This document shows positions 1 through 6,455 of a stretch of DNA of 6,808 nucleotides, one piece after another. Origin of the DNA: an uncultured Actinomycetes bacterium (GTDB lineage: Bacteria; Actinomycetota; Actinomycetes; S36-B12); NCBI GenBank assembly GCA_903918595.1, contig CAIXFB010000004.1:1-6808 (forward strand), given 5' to 3'. Made by a program: the position numbers and the translations under genes. Each line of letters starts with the position of its first letter. Positions within the stretch are counted from its first letter, which is position 1. The notes under the pieces are model-generated. The model saw only the letters and a list, made by a program, of their open reading frames with translations. It was not told where the DNA came from and searched no databases.

Positions 1-65
1 CGAGAGCCGCCTGTAATGAGAACCACTTTGCCGTCAACGTCGACTTCACGTTCCACCGTGCTCAT
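1..65 (-). CDS. Short-chain dehydrogenase/reductase (SDR), N-terminal fragment cut by window edge
   Basis: Reading the minus strand from the ATG at 65-63 gives 21 complete codons before the window ends. The peptide carries VDGKVVLITGGS at residues 10-21, and the next partial codon (CG) would encode Arg. The pattern DGKVxLITGGSRG is the first beta strand and the start of the glycine-rich NAD(P)-binding turn of classical short-chain dehydrogenases. The family is therefore recognisable, but the substrate and the catalytic Ser/Tyr/Lys lie outside the window. There is no strong Shine-Dalgarno sequence upstream of this ATG. The gene is divergent from kgd, and the 122-base gap between them must hold the promoters of both. 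The family call is fairly secure for so short a fragment; the physiological role is unknown. Confidence 0.72.
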   Translation of the reverse strand, partial: MSTVEREVDVDGKVVLITGGS

Positions 66-79
66 GTCGCAAGCGTGCC

Positions 80-91
80 GTTCCATGGAAC
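80..91. repeat. 12-bp perfect palindrome in the SDR/kgd divergent gap
   Basis: GTTCCATGGAAC is its own reverse complement. It lies 15 bases upstream of the SDR start codon and about 40 bases upstream of the possible kgd -10 element. Its size and position would suit a dimeric repressor site acting on the SDR gene, but no regulator is identified and a palindrome of this length can arise by chance. Confidence 0.3.
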
Positions 92-130
92 ATCCCGCAT
101 CCGCAATTTATGGGTCAGTCACGCTGCTAC

Positions 131-136
131 TAGGCT
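131..136 (+). promoter_or_regulatory. Possible -10 element of the kgd promoter
   Basis: TAGGCT fits the actinobacterial -10 pattern TANNNT and lies 51 bases before the kgd GTG, in the only gap available for a kgd promoter. The region 17-18 bases upstream is a poor match to TTGACA, so the call rests on the -10 alone. The same hexamer, also preceded by AC, occurs in front of sodN. Confidence 0.3.
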
Positions 137-175
137 GAGTGCGTCAGTAAGCGCCCACAAGGGCAATTTCGCGCC

Positions 176-180
176 GGAGG
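176..180 (+). promoter_or_regulatory. Ribosome binding site of kgd (supports the GTG start)
   Basis: GGAGG lies 7 bases before the GTG at 188, a standard Shine-Dalgarno spacing. The nearby ATG at 181-183 directly abuts the site and is out of frame with kgd, so the GTG is the supported start. Confidence 0.8.
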
Positions 181-187
181 ATGCACC

Positions 188-3100
188 GTGGCGACACCGA
201 CCCCGGGTCAGTCGTATGACCCGAGCCCGAACCCGATCTCAACTCCAACCATTTCTGGGCCAGTTTCCGGTTTTGGTCCCAATGAGTGGCTGGTGGATGA
301 GATCTACCAACAGTTCCTCGATGATAAAAGCTCTGTGGATCCAGCATGGTGGGAATTCTTCGCGGACTACACGCCCGCTGAGCACTCACCAGTGGCCGCT
401 CAAGCCCGCTTAGCTGCTGAGGACGCGAAGCCCGCCCCCAGCAGCACCCCTGCGGCACCAGCGCCAGCACTGACCCCACCCCCCTCGGTTCCAGCAACCG
501 CGAACATCGCGCATGAAACTGTCACGCTGAAGGGTCCGGCGGCCCGGGTTGTGATCAATATGGATGCCAGCCTCTCGGTGCCAACGGCGACCAGCGTTCG
601 GGCTGTCCCAGCGAAGTTGATGATCGACAACCGAGTCGTGATCAATAACAATCTCGCCCGCGGTCGAGGCGGCAAAGTTTCTTTCACCCACCTGATCGGT
701 TGGGCACTGGTTCGAGCCCTCGCTGAAGTCCCTGAAATGAACAACGCCTTTGCCGTTGTCGATGGCAAGCCCACACTGATCATCAATCCAGAGGTCAATC
801 TTGGCCTCGCCATTGATCTGGCAAAGCCCGATGGCACGCGCCAACTCATGGTCCCGTGCATCAAGGGTGCGCAGGACATGGACTTTGTTACGTTCTGGTC
901 AACTTATGAAGAATTAGTGCGACGAGCGCGAACTGGAAAGCTGACAGTCGATGATTTTGCCGGCACTTCGATTTCACTGACCAACCCAGGCACGATCGGC
1001 ACCAATCATTCGGTTCCCCGCCTCATGGAGGGTCAAGGCACCATCGTTGGTGTCGGCGCGATGGAGTACCCAGCAGAGTGGCAGGGCGCATCGCCTGAAT
1101 CCATTGCTCGTAACGCCGTCTCAAAAATCTTGACGCTGACCTCCACCTATGACCACCGAATCATTCAAGGTGCCCAGTCGGGTGAATTCCTTCGCCGAAT
1201 CCATCAACTTCTTCTCGGTGAAAATGGGTTCTACGACGATATTTTCAGTTCCCTCCGGATTCCTTATGAGCCGGTTCGCTGGGCGCACGACGTTTCGGCG
1301 AGCCACGAGACCGATCTTGATAAGACCGTTCGCGTTCAAGAAATCATTCATGCGTATCGCGTTCGCGGGCACCTCATGGCCGATACGGATCCGCTCGAGT
1401 ACCAGCAGCGCACCCACCCAGATCTCGATGTGCTCTCGCACGGTCTGACTCTGTGGGACCTTGACCGTGAATTCGCGACGGGCGGTTTTGGCGATCGCCC
1501 GCTCATGAAGTTGCGTGAGATCTTGGGTGTTCTGCGCGATTCCTATACCCGCACCATCGGCATTGAGTACATGCACATCCAGGACCCAGAACAGCGCAAA
1601 TGGATTCAGGAGCGCGTTGAGGTGCCCCACGCGAAGCCCGATCGCGAAGAGCAACTTCGTATCTTGCGCAAACTCAATGAAGGCGAAGCACTCGAATCGT
1701 TCCTGCAAACAAAATATGTAGGACAAAAGCGCTTTTCTCTTGAAGGCGCGGAGTCGCTGATCCCGCTCCTCGATGCGGTGCTTTCTGAAGCTGCTCACGA
1801 TGAGATCCAAGAGGTCGCCATCGGCATGCCACACCGCGGCCGGTTGAACGTTCTCGCCAATATCGCGGGCAAGTCCTACGCCCAGATTTTCCGGGAGTTC
1901 GAGGGTAACTTCGAGGAGAATTCCGTTCAGGGTTCCGGAGATGTGAAGTACCACCTAGGTGCTGAGGGCTCATTCATCGCTCCAGACGGTGCCTCTACCA
2001 AGGTCTATTTGGCTGCTAATCCTTCGCACCTCGAGGCGGTCAACCCCGTACTTGAAGGAATTGTCCGCGCGAAGCAAGACCTACTTCCGCGCGACAATCG
2101 ATTTGCCGTCTTACCCGTTCTCATTCACGGTGACGCAGCATTCGCTGGTCAAGGAGTGGTCGTCGAAACTCTGAACCTGTCGCAGCTGCAGGGCTACAAG
2201 ACTGGCGGAACAGTTCATATCGTCGTGAACAACCAAGTGGGATTCACTACGTCTCCGCAGTACAGCCGTTCGTCGGTGTACGCAACCGACATCGCACGCA
2301 CAATTCAGTCGCCAATTTTCCATGTGAATGGCGATGACCCCGAAGCGGTGGTTCGAGTTGCTGAGCTTGCGTTCGCCTACCGCCAAGCGTTCAACAAAGA
2401 CGTCGTGATTGATCTGGTGTGTTACCGCAGGCGCGGACACAACGAAGCCGACGACCCTTCGCTCACGCAACCGTTGATGTACAAGATCATCGACGCCAAA
2501 CGCTCCGTGCGAAAGCACTACACGGAATCACTCATCGGCCGTGGCGATATCACCTTGGATGAGGCAGAAGAGGCCTTGCGCCATTTTCAGGAGCAACTGG
2601 AAAATGTCTTCCAGCAGACACGCACGCCAGTAGGTGACGATGTCTTCAGCAAGGCCAGCGAAAAAATCCTCGAAACCGGGCAGATAGATCTCATTCCGCA
2701 GAGTCCGGCGACGGAAGTTCCGACCGCGATCACCAGCGAGCAGATCGACACCGTCATCACCTCACAACTCACCATGCCAGAAGGTTTCACCGTGCACCCG
2801 CGACTGGCACCGCAATTGCAGCGTCGCGAGCAGATGGTCGCTGAAAACACCATCGATTGGGGCATGGGTGAAGCCCTGGCTGTGGGCTCATTGTTGATGG
2901 AAGGCCGCACCGTTCGACTTTCTGGTCAAGACTCACGTCGAGGCACCTTTGGTCATCGTCACATGGTCATCGTCGACAAAGAAACGGGTTGGCAATACAA
3001 GCCACTCAAGGCCTGCTACCGCGATGGCGGCAAGCTGTATGTGTATGACTCGTCGCTCAGCGAATTTGCAGTCCTCGGATTCGAGTACGGATATTCAGTG

Positions 3101-3862
3101 GCGCGTCCGGACGCTCTCGTCATGTGGGAGGCCCAGTTTGGTGACTTCGTCAATGGTGCCCAAACGATCATCGATGAGTTCATTTCCTCTGGCGAGCAGA
3201 AGTGGGGTCAGCGTTCAGCAGTCACCTTGCTTCTCCCCCACGGCTTTGAAGGCCAAGGTCCAGACCACTCGAGTGCCCGGATCGAACGCTTCCTGCAAAT
3301 GTGCGCCCAGGACAACATGACTGTTGCCGTCCCATCGACGCCAGCTTCCTATTTCCATCTCTTGCGCTGGCAGGTGCTCAGCAAACTCACTCGTCCGCTG
3401 ATCATCTTCACTCCGAAGTCGCTCTTGCGGGCTAAGCAGGCCGTCTCCTCGAAGGAGGACTTCACGTCAGGGGTGTTCCAGCCACTCTTGCAAGATCCAG
3501 AGCACATCGGTCCACACATCGAAACGGTGCTGCTGTGCAGCGGCAAGGTCTACTACGACCTGGCCGCGTATCGCGAGCGCATGGGAATCACCAACACCGC
3601 GATCATGCGGATGGAGCGCCTGTATCCGCTGCCCATGCGCATGAAAGAGATTCTTGACGCCTACCCGAATGCGCGGATCCGCTGGGTGCAGGAGGAGCCG
3701 GCTAACCAAGGTGCTTGGAGCTTCATCGCGATCAATGTGCCCGGGGTTATTGGCCGGCCGGTGGAATGCGTGTCGAGGCCTTCATCGTCCTCCCCCGCTG
3801 CAGGGACTCATCAACGGCATGAGGTCGAGCAGAATCTCGTCGTCGAGCAAGCTTTCGCGTAG
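188..3862 (+). CDS. kgd: Multifunctional 2-oxoglutarate decarboxylase / 2-oxoglutarate dehydrogenase E1 with fused succinyltransferase domain (KGD/OdhA type)
   Basis: This 1224-residue cytosolic enzyme decarboxylates 2-oxoglutarate using thiamine diphosphate. In mycobacterial and corynebacterial relatives it also supplies the E1 and E2 steps of the 2-oxoglutarate dehydrogenase complex, while the lipoyl groups and E3 come from the pyruvate dehydrogenase partners. Residues 29-61 (FGPNEW...FFADY) are the E1 N-terminal helix segment. Residues 62-107 are a Pro/Ala-rich linker. Residues about 108-345 are an E2-like succinyltransferase domain with DHRIIQG at 322-328. The E1 part follows: AYRVRGHL at 389-396, GMPHRGR from 546, NPSHLEAVNP from 611, the cofactor motif GDAAFAGQG from 648 with NNQ at 681-683, SGQDSRRGTFGHRH at 912-925, MWEAQFGDF from 979, and HGFEGQGPDHSSAR from 1018. 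No lipoyl domain is present, as expected for this family, and the length is close to the roughly 1230 residues of mycobacterial KGD. Inhibition by an unphosphorylated GarA/OdhI-type protein is known for relatives; no such gene is visible here. Confidence 0.97.
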   Translation: MATPTPGQSYDPSPNPISTPTISGPVSGFGPNEWLVDEIYQQFLDDKSSVDPAWWEFFADYTPAEHSPVAAQARLAAEDAKPAPSSTPAAPAPALTPPPSVPATANIAHETVTLKGPAARVVINMDASLSVPTATSVRAVPAKLMIDNRVVINNNLARGRGGKVSFTHLIGWALVRALAEVPEMNNAFAVVDGKPTLIINPEVNLGLAIDLAKPDGTRQLMVPCIKGAQDMDFVTFWSTYEELVRRARTGKLTVDDFAGTSISLTNPGTIGTNHSVPRLMEGQGTIVGVGAMEYPAEWQGASPESIARNAVSKILTLTSTYDHRIIQGAQSGEFLRRIHQLLLGENGFYDDIFSSLRIPYEPVRWAHDVSASHETDLDKTVRVQEIIHAYRVRGHLMADTDPLEYQQRTHPDLDVLSHGLTLWDLDREFATGGFGDRPLMKLREILGVLRDSYTRTIGIEYMHIQDPEQRKWIQERVEVPHAKPDREEQLRILRKLNEGEALESFLQTKYVGQKRFSLEGAESLIPLLDAVLSEAAHDEIQEVAIGMPHRGRLNVLANIAGKSYAQIFREFEGNFEENSVQGSGDVKYHLGAEGSFIAPDGASTKVYLAANPSHLEAVNPVLEGIVRAKQDLLPRDNRFAVLPVLIHGDAAFAGQGVVVETLNLSQLQGYKTGGTVHIVVNNQVGFTTSPQYSRSSVYATDIARTIQSPIFHVNGDDPEAVVRVAELAFAYRQAFNKDVVIDLVCYRRRGHNEADDPSLTQPLMYKIIDAKRSVRKHYTESLIGRGDITLDEAEEALRHFQEQLENVFQQTRTPVGDDVFSKASEKILETGQIDLIPQSPATEVPTAITSEQIDTVITSQLTMPEGFTVHPRLAPQLQRREQMVAENTIDWGMGEALAVGSLLMEGRTVRLSGQDSRRGTFGHRHMVIVDKETGWQYKPLKACYRDGGKLYVYDSSLSEFAVLGFEYGYSVARPDALVMWEAQFGDFVNGAQTIIDEFISSGEQKWGQRSAVTLLLPHGFEGQGPDHSSARIERFLQMCAQDNMTVAVPSTPASYFHLLRWQVLSKLTRPLIIFTPKSLLRAKQAVSSKEDFTSGVFQPLLQDPEHIGPHIETVLLCSGKVYYDLAAYRERMGITNTAIMRMERLYPLPMRMKEILDAYPNARIRWVQEEPANQGAWSFIAINVPGVIGRPVECVSRPSSSSPAAGTHQRHEVEQNLVVEQAFA

Positions 3863-3874
3863 TGAGAGTGCGGC

Positions 3875-4057
3875 ATGTATTTCACTGACCGAGGCATTGA
3901 GGAATTAGAAAAACGACGAGGCCAGGAAGAAATCACGATCGCGTGGCTCGCTGAAGAGCTGCGCACCTTCGTGGACCTCAATCCCGAATTCGAGGTTCCT
4001 ATCGAGCGCCTTGCCACTTGGCTTGCTCGGCTTGACGATGATTCAGAAGAGGATTGA
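3875..4057 (+). CDS. DUF6104-type small conserved actinobacterial protein downstream of kgd
   Basis: The gene encodes 60 residues beginning MYFTDRGIEELEKRRG. I recognise the pattern as the small actinobacterial family DUF6104, from the features MYFTDRGIEELE, a WLAEELRTFVDLNPEFEVP segment (residues 24-42) and a C-terminal ERLATWLARLDD followed by an acidic tail. The function of the family is unknown to me. The protein is charged and has no signal peptide, membrane segment or metal-binding cysteines; it looks like a compact, mainly helical cytosolic protein. The ATG lies only 12 bases after the kgd stop. The purine-rich GAGAG at 3864-3868 is a weak ribosome binding site 6 bases before the ATG, so co-transcription and perhaps translational coupling with kgd are likely. 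A role connected with KGD is an inference from position alone. Confidence 0.88.
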   Translation: MYFTDRGIEELEKRRGQEEITIAWLAEELRTFVDLNPEFEVPIERLATWLARLDDDSEED

Positions 4058-4173
4058 GCACAGCGGTTTTCACGGAATGGGCTCTCCAAACAACGACAGC
4101 GGGAAACAGGCGTTTGACGCATGATGCGTGAGTGGGGGGACTTGAGCAGGCATTGGGTGCCGGAGGGGGGCGT
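4058..4173. other. Convergent intergenic gap with a 13-bp palindrome; no clear terminator
   Basis: The gap lies between the 3' ends of the DUF6104-type gene (+) and the glycosyltransferase (-), so transcription from both sides should stop here. The only obvious structure is ACGCATGATGCGT at 4117-4129, with 6-base arms around one central base, or a 5-base stem with a 3-base loop. It has no T-run on either strand, so it does not look like a standard intrinsic terminator. I see no open reading frame with coding character in this stretch. Confidence 0.4.
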
Positions 4174-4929
4174 TTAATCACGGTTCGATAGTTCAGATAG
4201 ACCGCCCGCCAGGAGGGTTGCTCGCTCATCAATCAGCGCACACCTCTGGGCACGTGACGTCTCATCCCTATGTTCCGATGAAGCTGTCATTTGCTGAGAC
4301 CACTTGCGGTAGAGCAAGCCGGGTTCCGATAGGAAGTAGCCGTTTGCCACCGCGTCAAGAGCGAGCAACAATCCAGTGTCTTCCGATGACGGCAGCGCCA
4401 TCCAACCACCCAGACCGACAATGATTTTGCGGCGAACACACATGGTAGCTGGATGGACTAATGCACGATGGTCGTGATTTCGCCAATAATCTACGACGGT
4501 CCCGCGGTCAATTGGGCCTGGCGGAGGATCACCTTCAAAGCCCGCGTGACGCCCATCCGGCAGCACGTCGAGGACGCTGCTGGTGACCCAGCCAACGTCA
4601 GGATGGGAAGAAAGAATCTCGATATCGCGTTGCAGCGAAGAATCGGTTAATTGGTCATCCCCATCGAGCACTTTGATCAAGTCACCCACGCTTCGAGCGA
4701 GCCCGACATTGCGAGACACTGCCGGACCAAACGTTGCAGCGTTGACTTGCTTCTTGATTCGTGGGTCACTCGGCAGATCAACCTTCAGAGTCTCGGTGCC
4801 GTCTACCTGGAGGATCCACTCGAGAGCCCAGCCCAGTGGCAGAGGCTGTTCAGCAACGCTCGCCCATGTCTCCGCCAGCCAATCAGACTTACTAGGCAAC
4901 ACAGACGTGATGATCGAAATGATCTTCAT
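4174..4929 (-). CDS. Family 2 glycosyltransferase (GT-A fold), substrate unknown
   Basis: The 251-residue product has the order of motifs expected of a GT2 nucleotide-sugar transferase. It starts with IISIITSV (residues 3-10), has WASVAEQPLPLGWALEW before QVDGT (41-45), and SRNVGLARSVGDLIKVLDGDD (72-92), where DGDD at 89-92 is the metal/nucleotide-binding DXD region. GGWM at 174-177 precedes SSEDTGLLL from 181, whose Glu-Asp pair sits where GT2 enzymes carry the catalytic base. YRKWSQQMT (207-215) is a common C-terminal motif of this actinobacterial subgroup. There are no membrane segments, so it should be a soluble or peripheral enzyme. The start is supported by GAGG at 4934-4937, with a short 4-base spacing. 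No other sugar or envelope gene is visible nearby, so acceptor and pathway cannot be inferred. It may share a transcript with the upstream dehydrogenase, or use its own promoter in the 210-base gap. Confidence 0.9.
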   Translation of the reverse strand: MKIISIITSVLPSKSDWLAETWASVAEQPLPLGWALEWILQVDGTETLKVDLPSDPRIKKQVNAATFGPAVSRNVGLARSVGDLIKVLDGDDQLTDSSLQRDIEILSSHPDVGWVTSSVLDVLPDGRHAGFEGDPPPGPIDRGTVVDYWRNHDHRALVHPATMCVRRKIIVGLGGWMALPSSEDTGLLLALDAVANGYFLSEPGLLYRKWSQQMTASSEHRDETSRAQRCALIDERATLLAGGLSELSNRD

Positions 4930-5138
4930 CGAACCTCAGTCCAGGAATGCATTCCCATGACACTGAGATTCAAGATACCTCTTGCCGACCGAAGTGGGGT
5001 TGGGGAAACGTGCCGGGTCGAGGGTGTACGCGTCATGACACGAGTATCGGCACCGCTTCCGGCTCCCGACCTCATCGCCACCCTCGGGGACCTCACGCAG
5101 TCGGCCCGAGATTCACCGTATTTGTATGGATAGCCCAT
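4926..5138 (-). CDS. Doubtful 70-codon reading frame filling the gap between dehydrogenase and glycosyltransferase
   Basis: This minus-strand frame begins with an ATG one base after the dehydrogenase stop and ends in a TGA that overlaps the glycosyltransferase ATG (ATGA). That is exactly how a translationally coupled middle gene of an operon would look. Against it, the frame has no Shine-Dalgarno sequence, and its product is Arg/Ser-rich without recognisable motif or fold signature. It also uses AGG three times and AGA once, codons that kgd almost never uses. I do not recognise the product and lean towards a chance reading frame in non-coding DNA. Confidence 0.15.
   Translation of the reverse strand: MGYPYKYGESRADCVRSPRVAMRSGAGSGADTRVMTRTPSTRHVSPTPLRSARGILNLSVMGMHSWTEVR
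4944..4955. repeat. 12-bp perfect palindrome just upstream of the glycosyltransferase start
   Basis: GGAATGCATTCC is its own reverse complement. Its nearer edge is 14 bases upstream of the glycosyltransferase ATG (minus strand) and immediately upstream of its GAGG ribosome binding site. An operator or a small mRNA hairpin affecting translation are both possible; no regulator is identified. Confidence 0.3.
5029..5042. repeat. Imperfect 14-bp palindrome in the dehydrogenase/glycosyltransferase gap
   Basis: CGCGTCATGACACG contains the perfect 8-bp core GTCATGAC (5032-5039) and matches its reverse complement at 12 of 14 positions. It lies about 100 bases upstream of the glycosyltransferase start. 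A regulatory role is only a possibility. Confidence 0.2.
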
Positions 5139-5139
5139 T

Positions 5140-6108
5140 TCACGGAATTAACACGATCTTTCCCTTGACGTCGCCTGTCGCCATAGCGGCTAACGCATCA
5201 CGTGCCTGCGCCAAAGGCAACACACGATCTATGACTGGCCGAGCACCCGTACGTTCGAGAAAGGCGATCAGGTCTGTGAACTCGCCCAGCGTTCCCATCG
5301 TGGAACCGATCACACTGAGTTGAAGGAAGAACACTCGATTCAGTTGGGCGGGTGGCATCGCTCCCGATGTGGCCCCTGAAATAACGATTCGCCCACCAGC
5401 TCGCAAGGATTTGATCGAGTGCTCCCACGTGGCGGCACCAACTGTTTCCATCACTGCATCGACTTTGTCTGGCAACCGAGCACCTGATTCAAAAGCTTGG
5501 TCAGCGCCAATCCCCAGTGCCCATTCGCGCTTTTCTTCCTCGCGCGAAGTGACCCAGACTCGGGCGCCCATGGCCCGGGCCAGAACTATGCACGCCGTTG
5601 CAACTCCGCCAGCTGCTCCCTGCACCAGAACGGTCTCTCCGGCCTGCACCTGGCCGCGCGTGGTGAGCATGCGGTAGGCGGTCAGATAAGCGGTCGGCAG
5701 GCAAGATGCCTCTTCCCACGTCAAGTTAGCCGGCTTTGGAACGAGATTCCGGACAGGAACGCGGACGTATTCGGCGAGGGTGCCCGGGTACTTCTCCGAG
5801 AGCATCGTTCGATTGGGATCGGTCGTTTCATCACCAAATCCAGCAGCCGGATCTCCGACCACGGCGTAGACGATGACTTCTTGACCGTCGAGGGTGACAC
5901 CTGCAGCGTCGGTGCCCAAGATCATGGGAACCTGATCAGCTCGAAGCGCCTGACCTCGAAGCGCCCACACGTCGTGGTGGTTGATGCTGGCCGCCCGCAC
6001 ATTGACCGTTACCCAGTCGGCTGGTGTTTCCGGCGGATCTATCTCCCCGACGGTCAGTGCTTCGAGCGGTTCGGTCGGGTTGATCGCGTGGGCGAATGCA
6101 GCAAACAT
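5140..6108 (-). CDS. Medium-chain dehydrogenase/reductase, quinone-oxidoreductase-like, lacking catalytic zinc ligands
   Basis: The 322-residue product belongs to the MDR (GroES-like plus Rossmann) superfamily, whose members reduce quinones, enones or carbonyls with NAD(P)H. The N-terminal GroES-like part includes VRAASINHHDVWALRG (residues 37-52) and LGTDAAG (64-70). The zinc-ADH residues Cys46 and His67 (horse numbering) have no counterpart: NHHD and GTD occupy those places. The four structural-zinc cysteines are also absent, so despite the usual 'zinc-binding dehydrogenase' label this is probably a zinc-independent enzyme. The cofactor site is VQGAAGGVA (162-170), and the C-terminal part carries LRAGGRIVISGATSG and ends KGKIVLIP, as in the family. 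The ATG is 9 bases downstream of the sodX stop and has no visible Shine-Dalgarno sequence, which points to translation coupled to sodX. The substrate cannot be told from sequence. Confidence 0.9.
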   Translation of the reverse strand: MFAAFAHAINPTEPLEALTVGEIDPPETPADWVTVNVRAASINHHDVWALRGQALRADQVPMILGTDAAGVTLDGQEVIVYAVVGDPAAGFGDETTDPNRTMLSEKYPGTLAEYVRVPVRNLVPKPANLTWEEASCLPTAYLTAYRMLTTRGQVQAGETVLVQGAAGGVATACIVLARAMGARVWVTSREEEKREWALGIGADQAFESGARLPDKVDAVMETVGAATWEHSIKSLRAGGRIVISGATSGAMPPAQLNRVFFLQLSVIGSTMGTLGEFTDLIAFLERTGARPVIDRVLPLAQARDALAAMATGDVKGKIVLIP

Positions 6109-6117
6109 GGTGAGACT

Positions 6118-6417
6118 TTAGTGACTCGAAGCATGGCTGCGGTAACCGATCAGGGTCCCCAGAATCTGATCATCGGGAACCTCACCGAAGGATCTGCTGT
6201 CTGTACTGGCGGCAGAGTTCTCGCCTTCAACCCACCAGCCAACTGCGCCTCTCCGAATGAGCCGTTTGACCACAACCAAATCGGGGCGACCGGGCTCCAT
6301 GAGAACTGCGATCCGGCCTGGCCGGTGCCCACCTCGGCGGGCCCAGCACAGTTGCCCGTTGTGCAGGACCGGTTCCATGGATGGGCCGACTACTCGCACA
6401 CGAAAGAGCCAAGCCAT
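6118..6417 (-). CDS. sodX: Nickel superoxide dismutase maturation protease SodX (S26 family)
   Basis: This small S26-type serine protease is expected to remove the SodN propeptide, exposing the His that starts the nickel hook. From the ATG at 6417 it has 99 residues. VVGPSMEP (residues 9-16) carries the likely catalytic Ser13, VVVKRL (48-53) the likely general-base Lys51, and EGENSAASTDSRSFG (64-78) is the conserved S26 segment equivalent to GDN...DSRxFG. No transmembrane helix is seen, unlike secretory signal peptidases, consistent with cytosolic processing. A GTG at 6423 is in frame, but GAGG at 6426-6429 is 8 bases from the ATG and only 2 from the GTG, so the ATG is preferred. The gene is divergent from sodN and is followed 9 bases later by the dehydrogenase. 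The pairing with sodN makes the assignment strong. Confidence 0.92.
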   Translation of the reverse strand: MAWLFRVRVVGPSMEPVLHNGQLCWARRGGHRPGRIAVLMEPGRPDLVVVKRLIRRGAVGWWVEGENSAASTDSRSFGEVPDDQILGTLIGYRSHASSH

Positions 6418-6425
6418 GTGCACAT

Positions 6426-6429
6426 CCTC
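6426..6429 (-). promoter_or_regulatory. Ribosome binding site that decides the sodX start
   Basis: Read on the minus strand this is GAGG, 8 bases before the ATG at 6417 and only 2 bases before the alternative in-frame GTG at 6423. The spacing favours the ATG, shortening the protein by two residues (Met-His). Confidence 0.6.
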
Positions 6430-6455
6430 GCCCTGCCCAAAACTATGACCGGGAC

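Noticed and set aside
105..110. TAAATT on the minus strand as the SDR -10 element
   Set aside because: It fits TANNNT 40 bases before the SDR start, but no -35 match is found upstream, so support is insufficient.
1121..1954. 277-codon open frame on the minus strand inside kgd
   Set aside because: It is antisense to a fully conserved part of KGD and has no recognisable motif. It is a shadow of the codon bias of the real gene.
3735..3862. Possible frameshift or degraded C-terminus of KGD, because of the run of Ser and Pro near the end
   Set aside because: The pattern VSRPSSSSPAAGTHQRHEVEQ matches the normal family ending (SRPxxxSPAAGS...HExEQ), and the total length is as expected.
4068..4078. 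TTTCACGGAAT occurs here and again at 5138-5148, each near the 3' end of a gene
   Set aside because: Several 11-base repeats are expected by chance in a window this size. The flanking bases differ and no third copy was noticed.
4117..4129. Hairpin-forming ACGCATGATGCGT as terminator between convergent genes
   Set aside because: The stem is short, of modest GC and lacks a T-run on either strand, so it is noted only as a palindrome.
6418..6423. GTG at 6423 as the sodX start
   Set aside because: It would leave only 2 bases to the GAGG ribosome binding site, whereas the ATG at 6417 has 8.
6440..6445. TAGTTT on the minus strand as the sodX -10 element
   Set aside because: It fits TANNNT and the position is reasonable, but no -35 element is visible and such hexamers are common; too weak to list.
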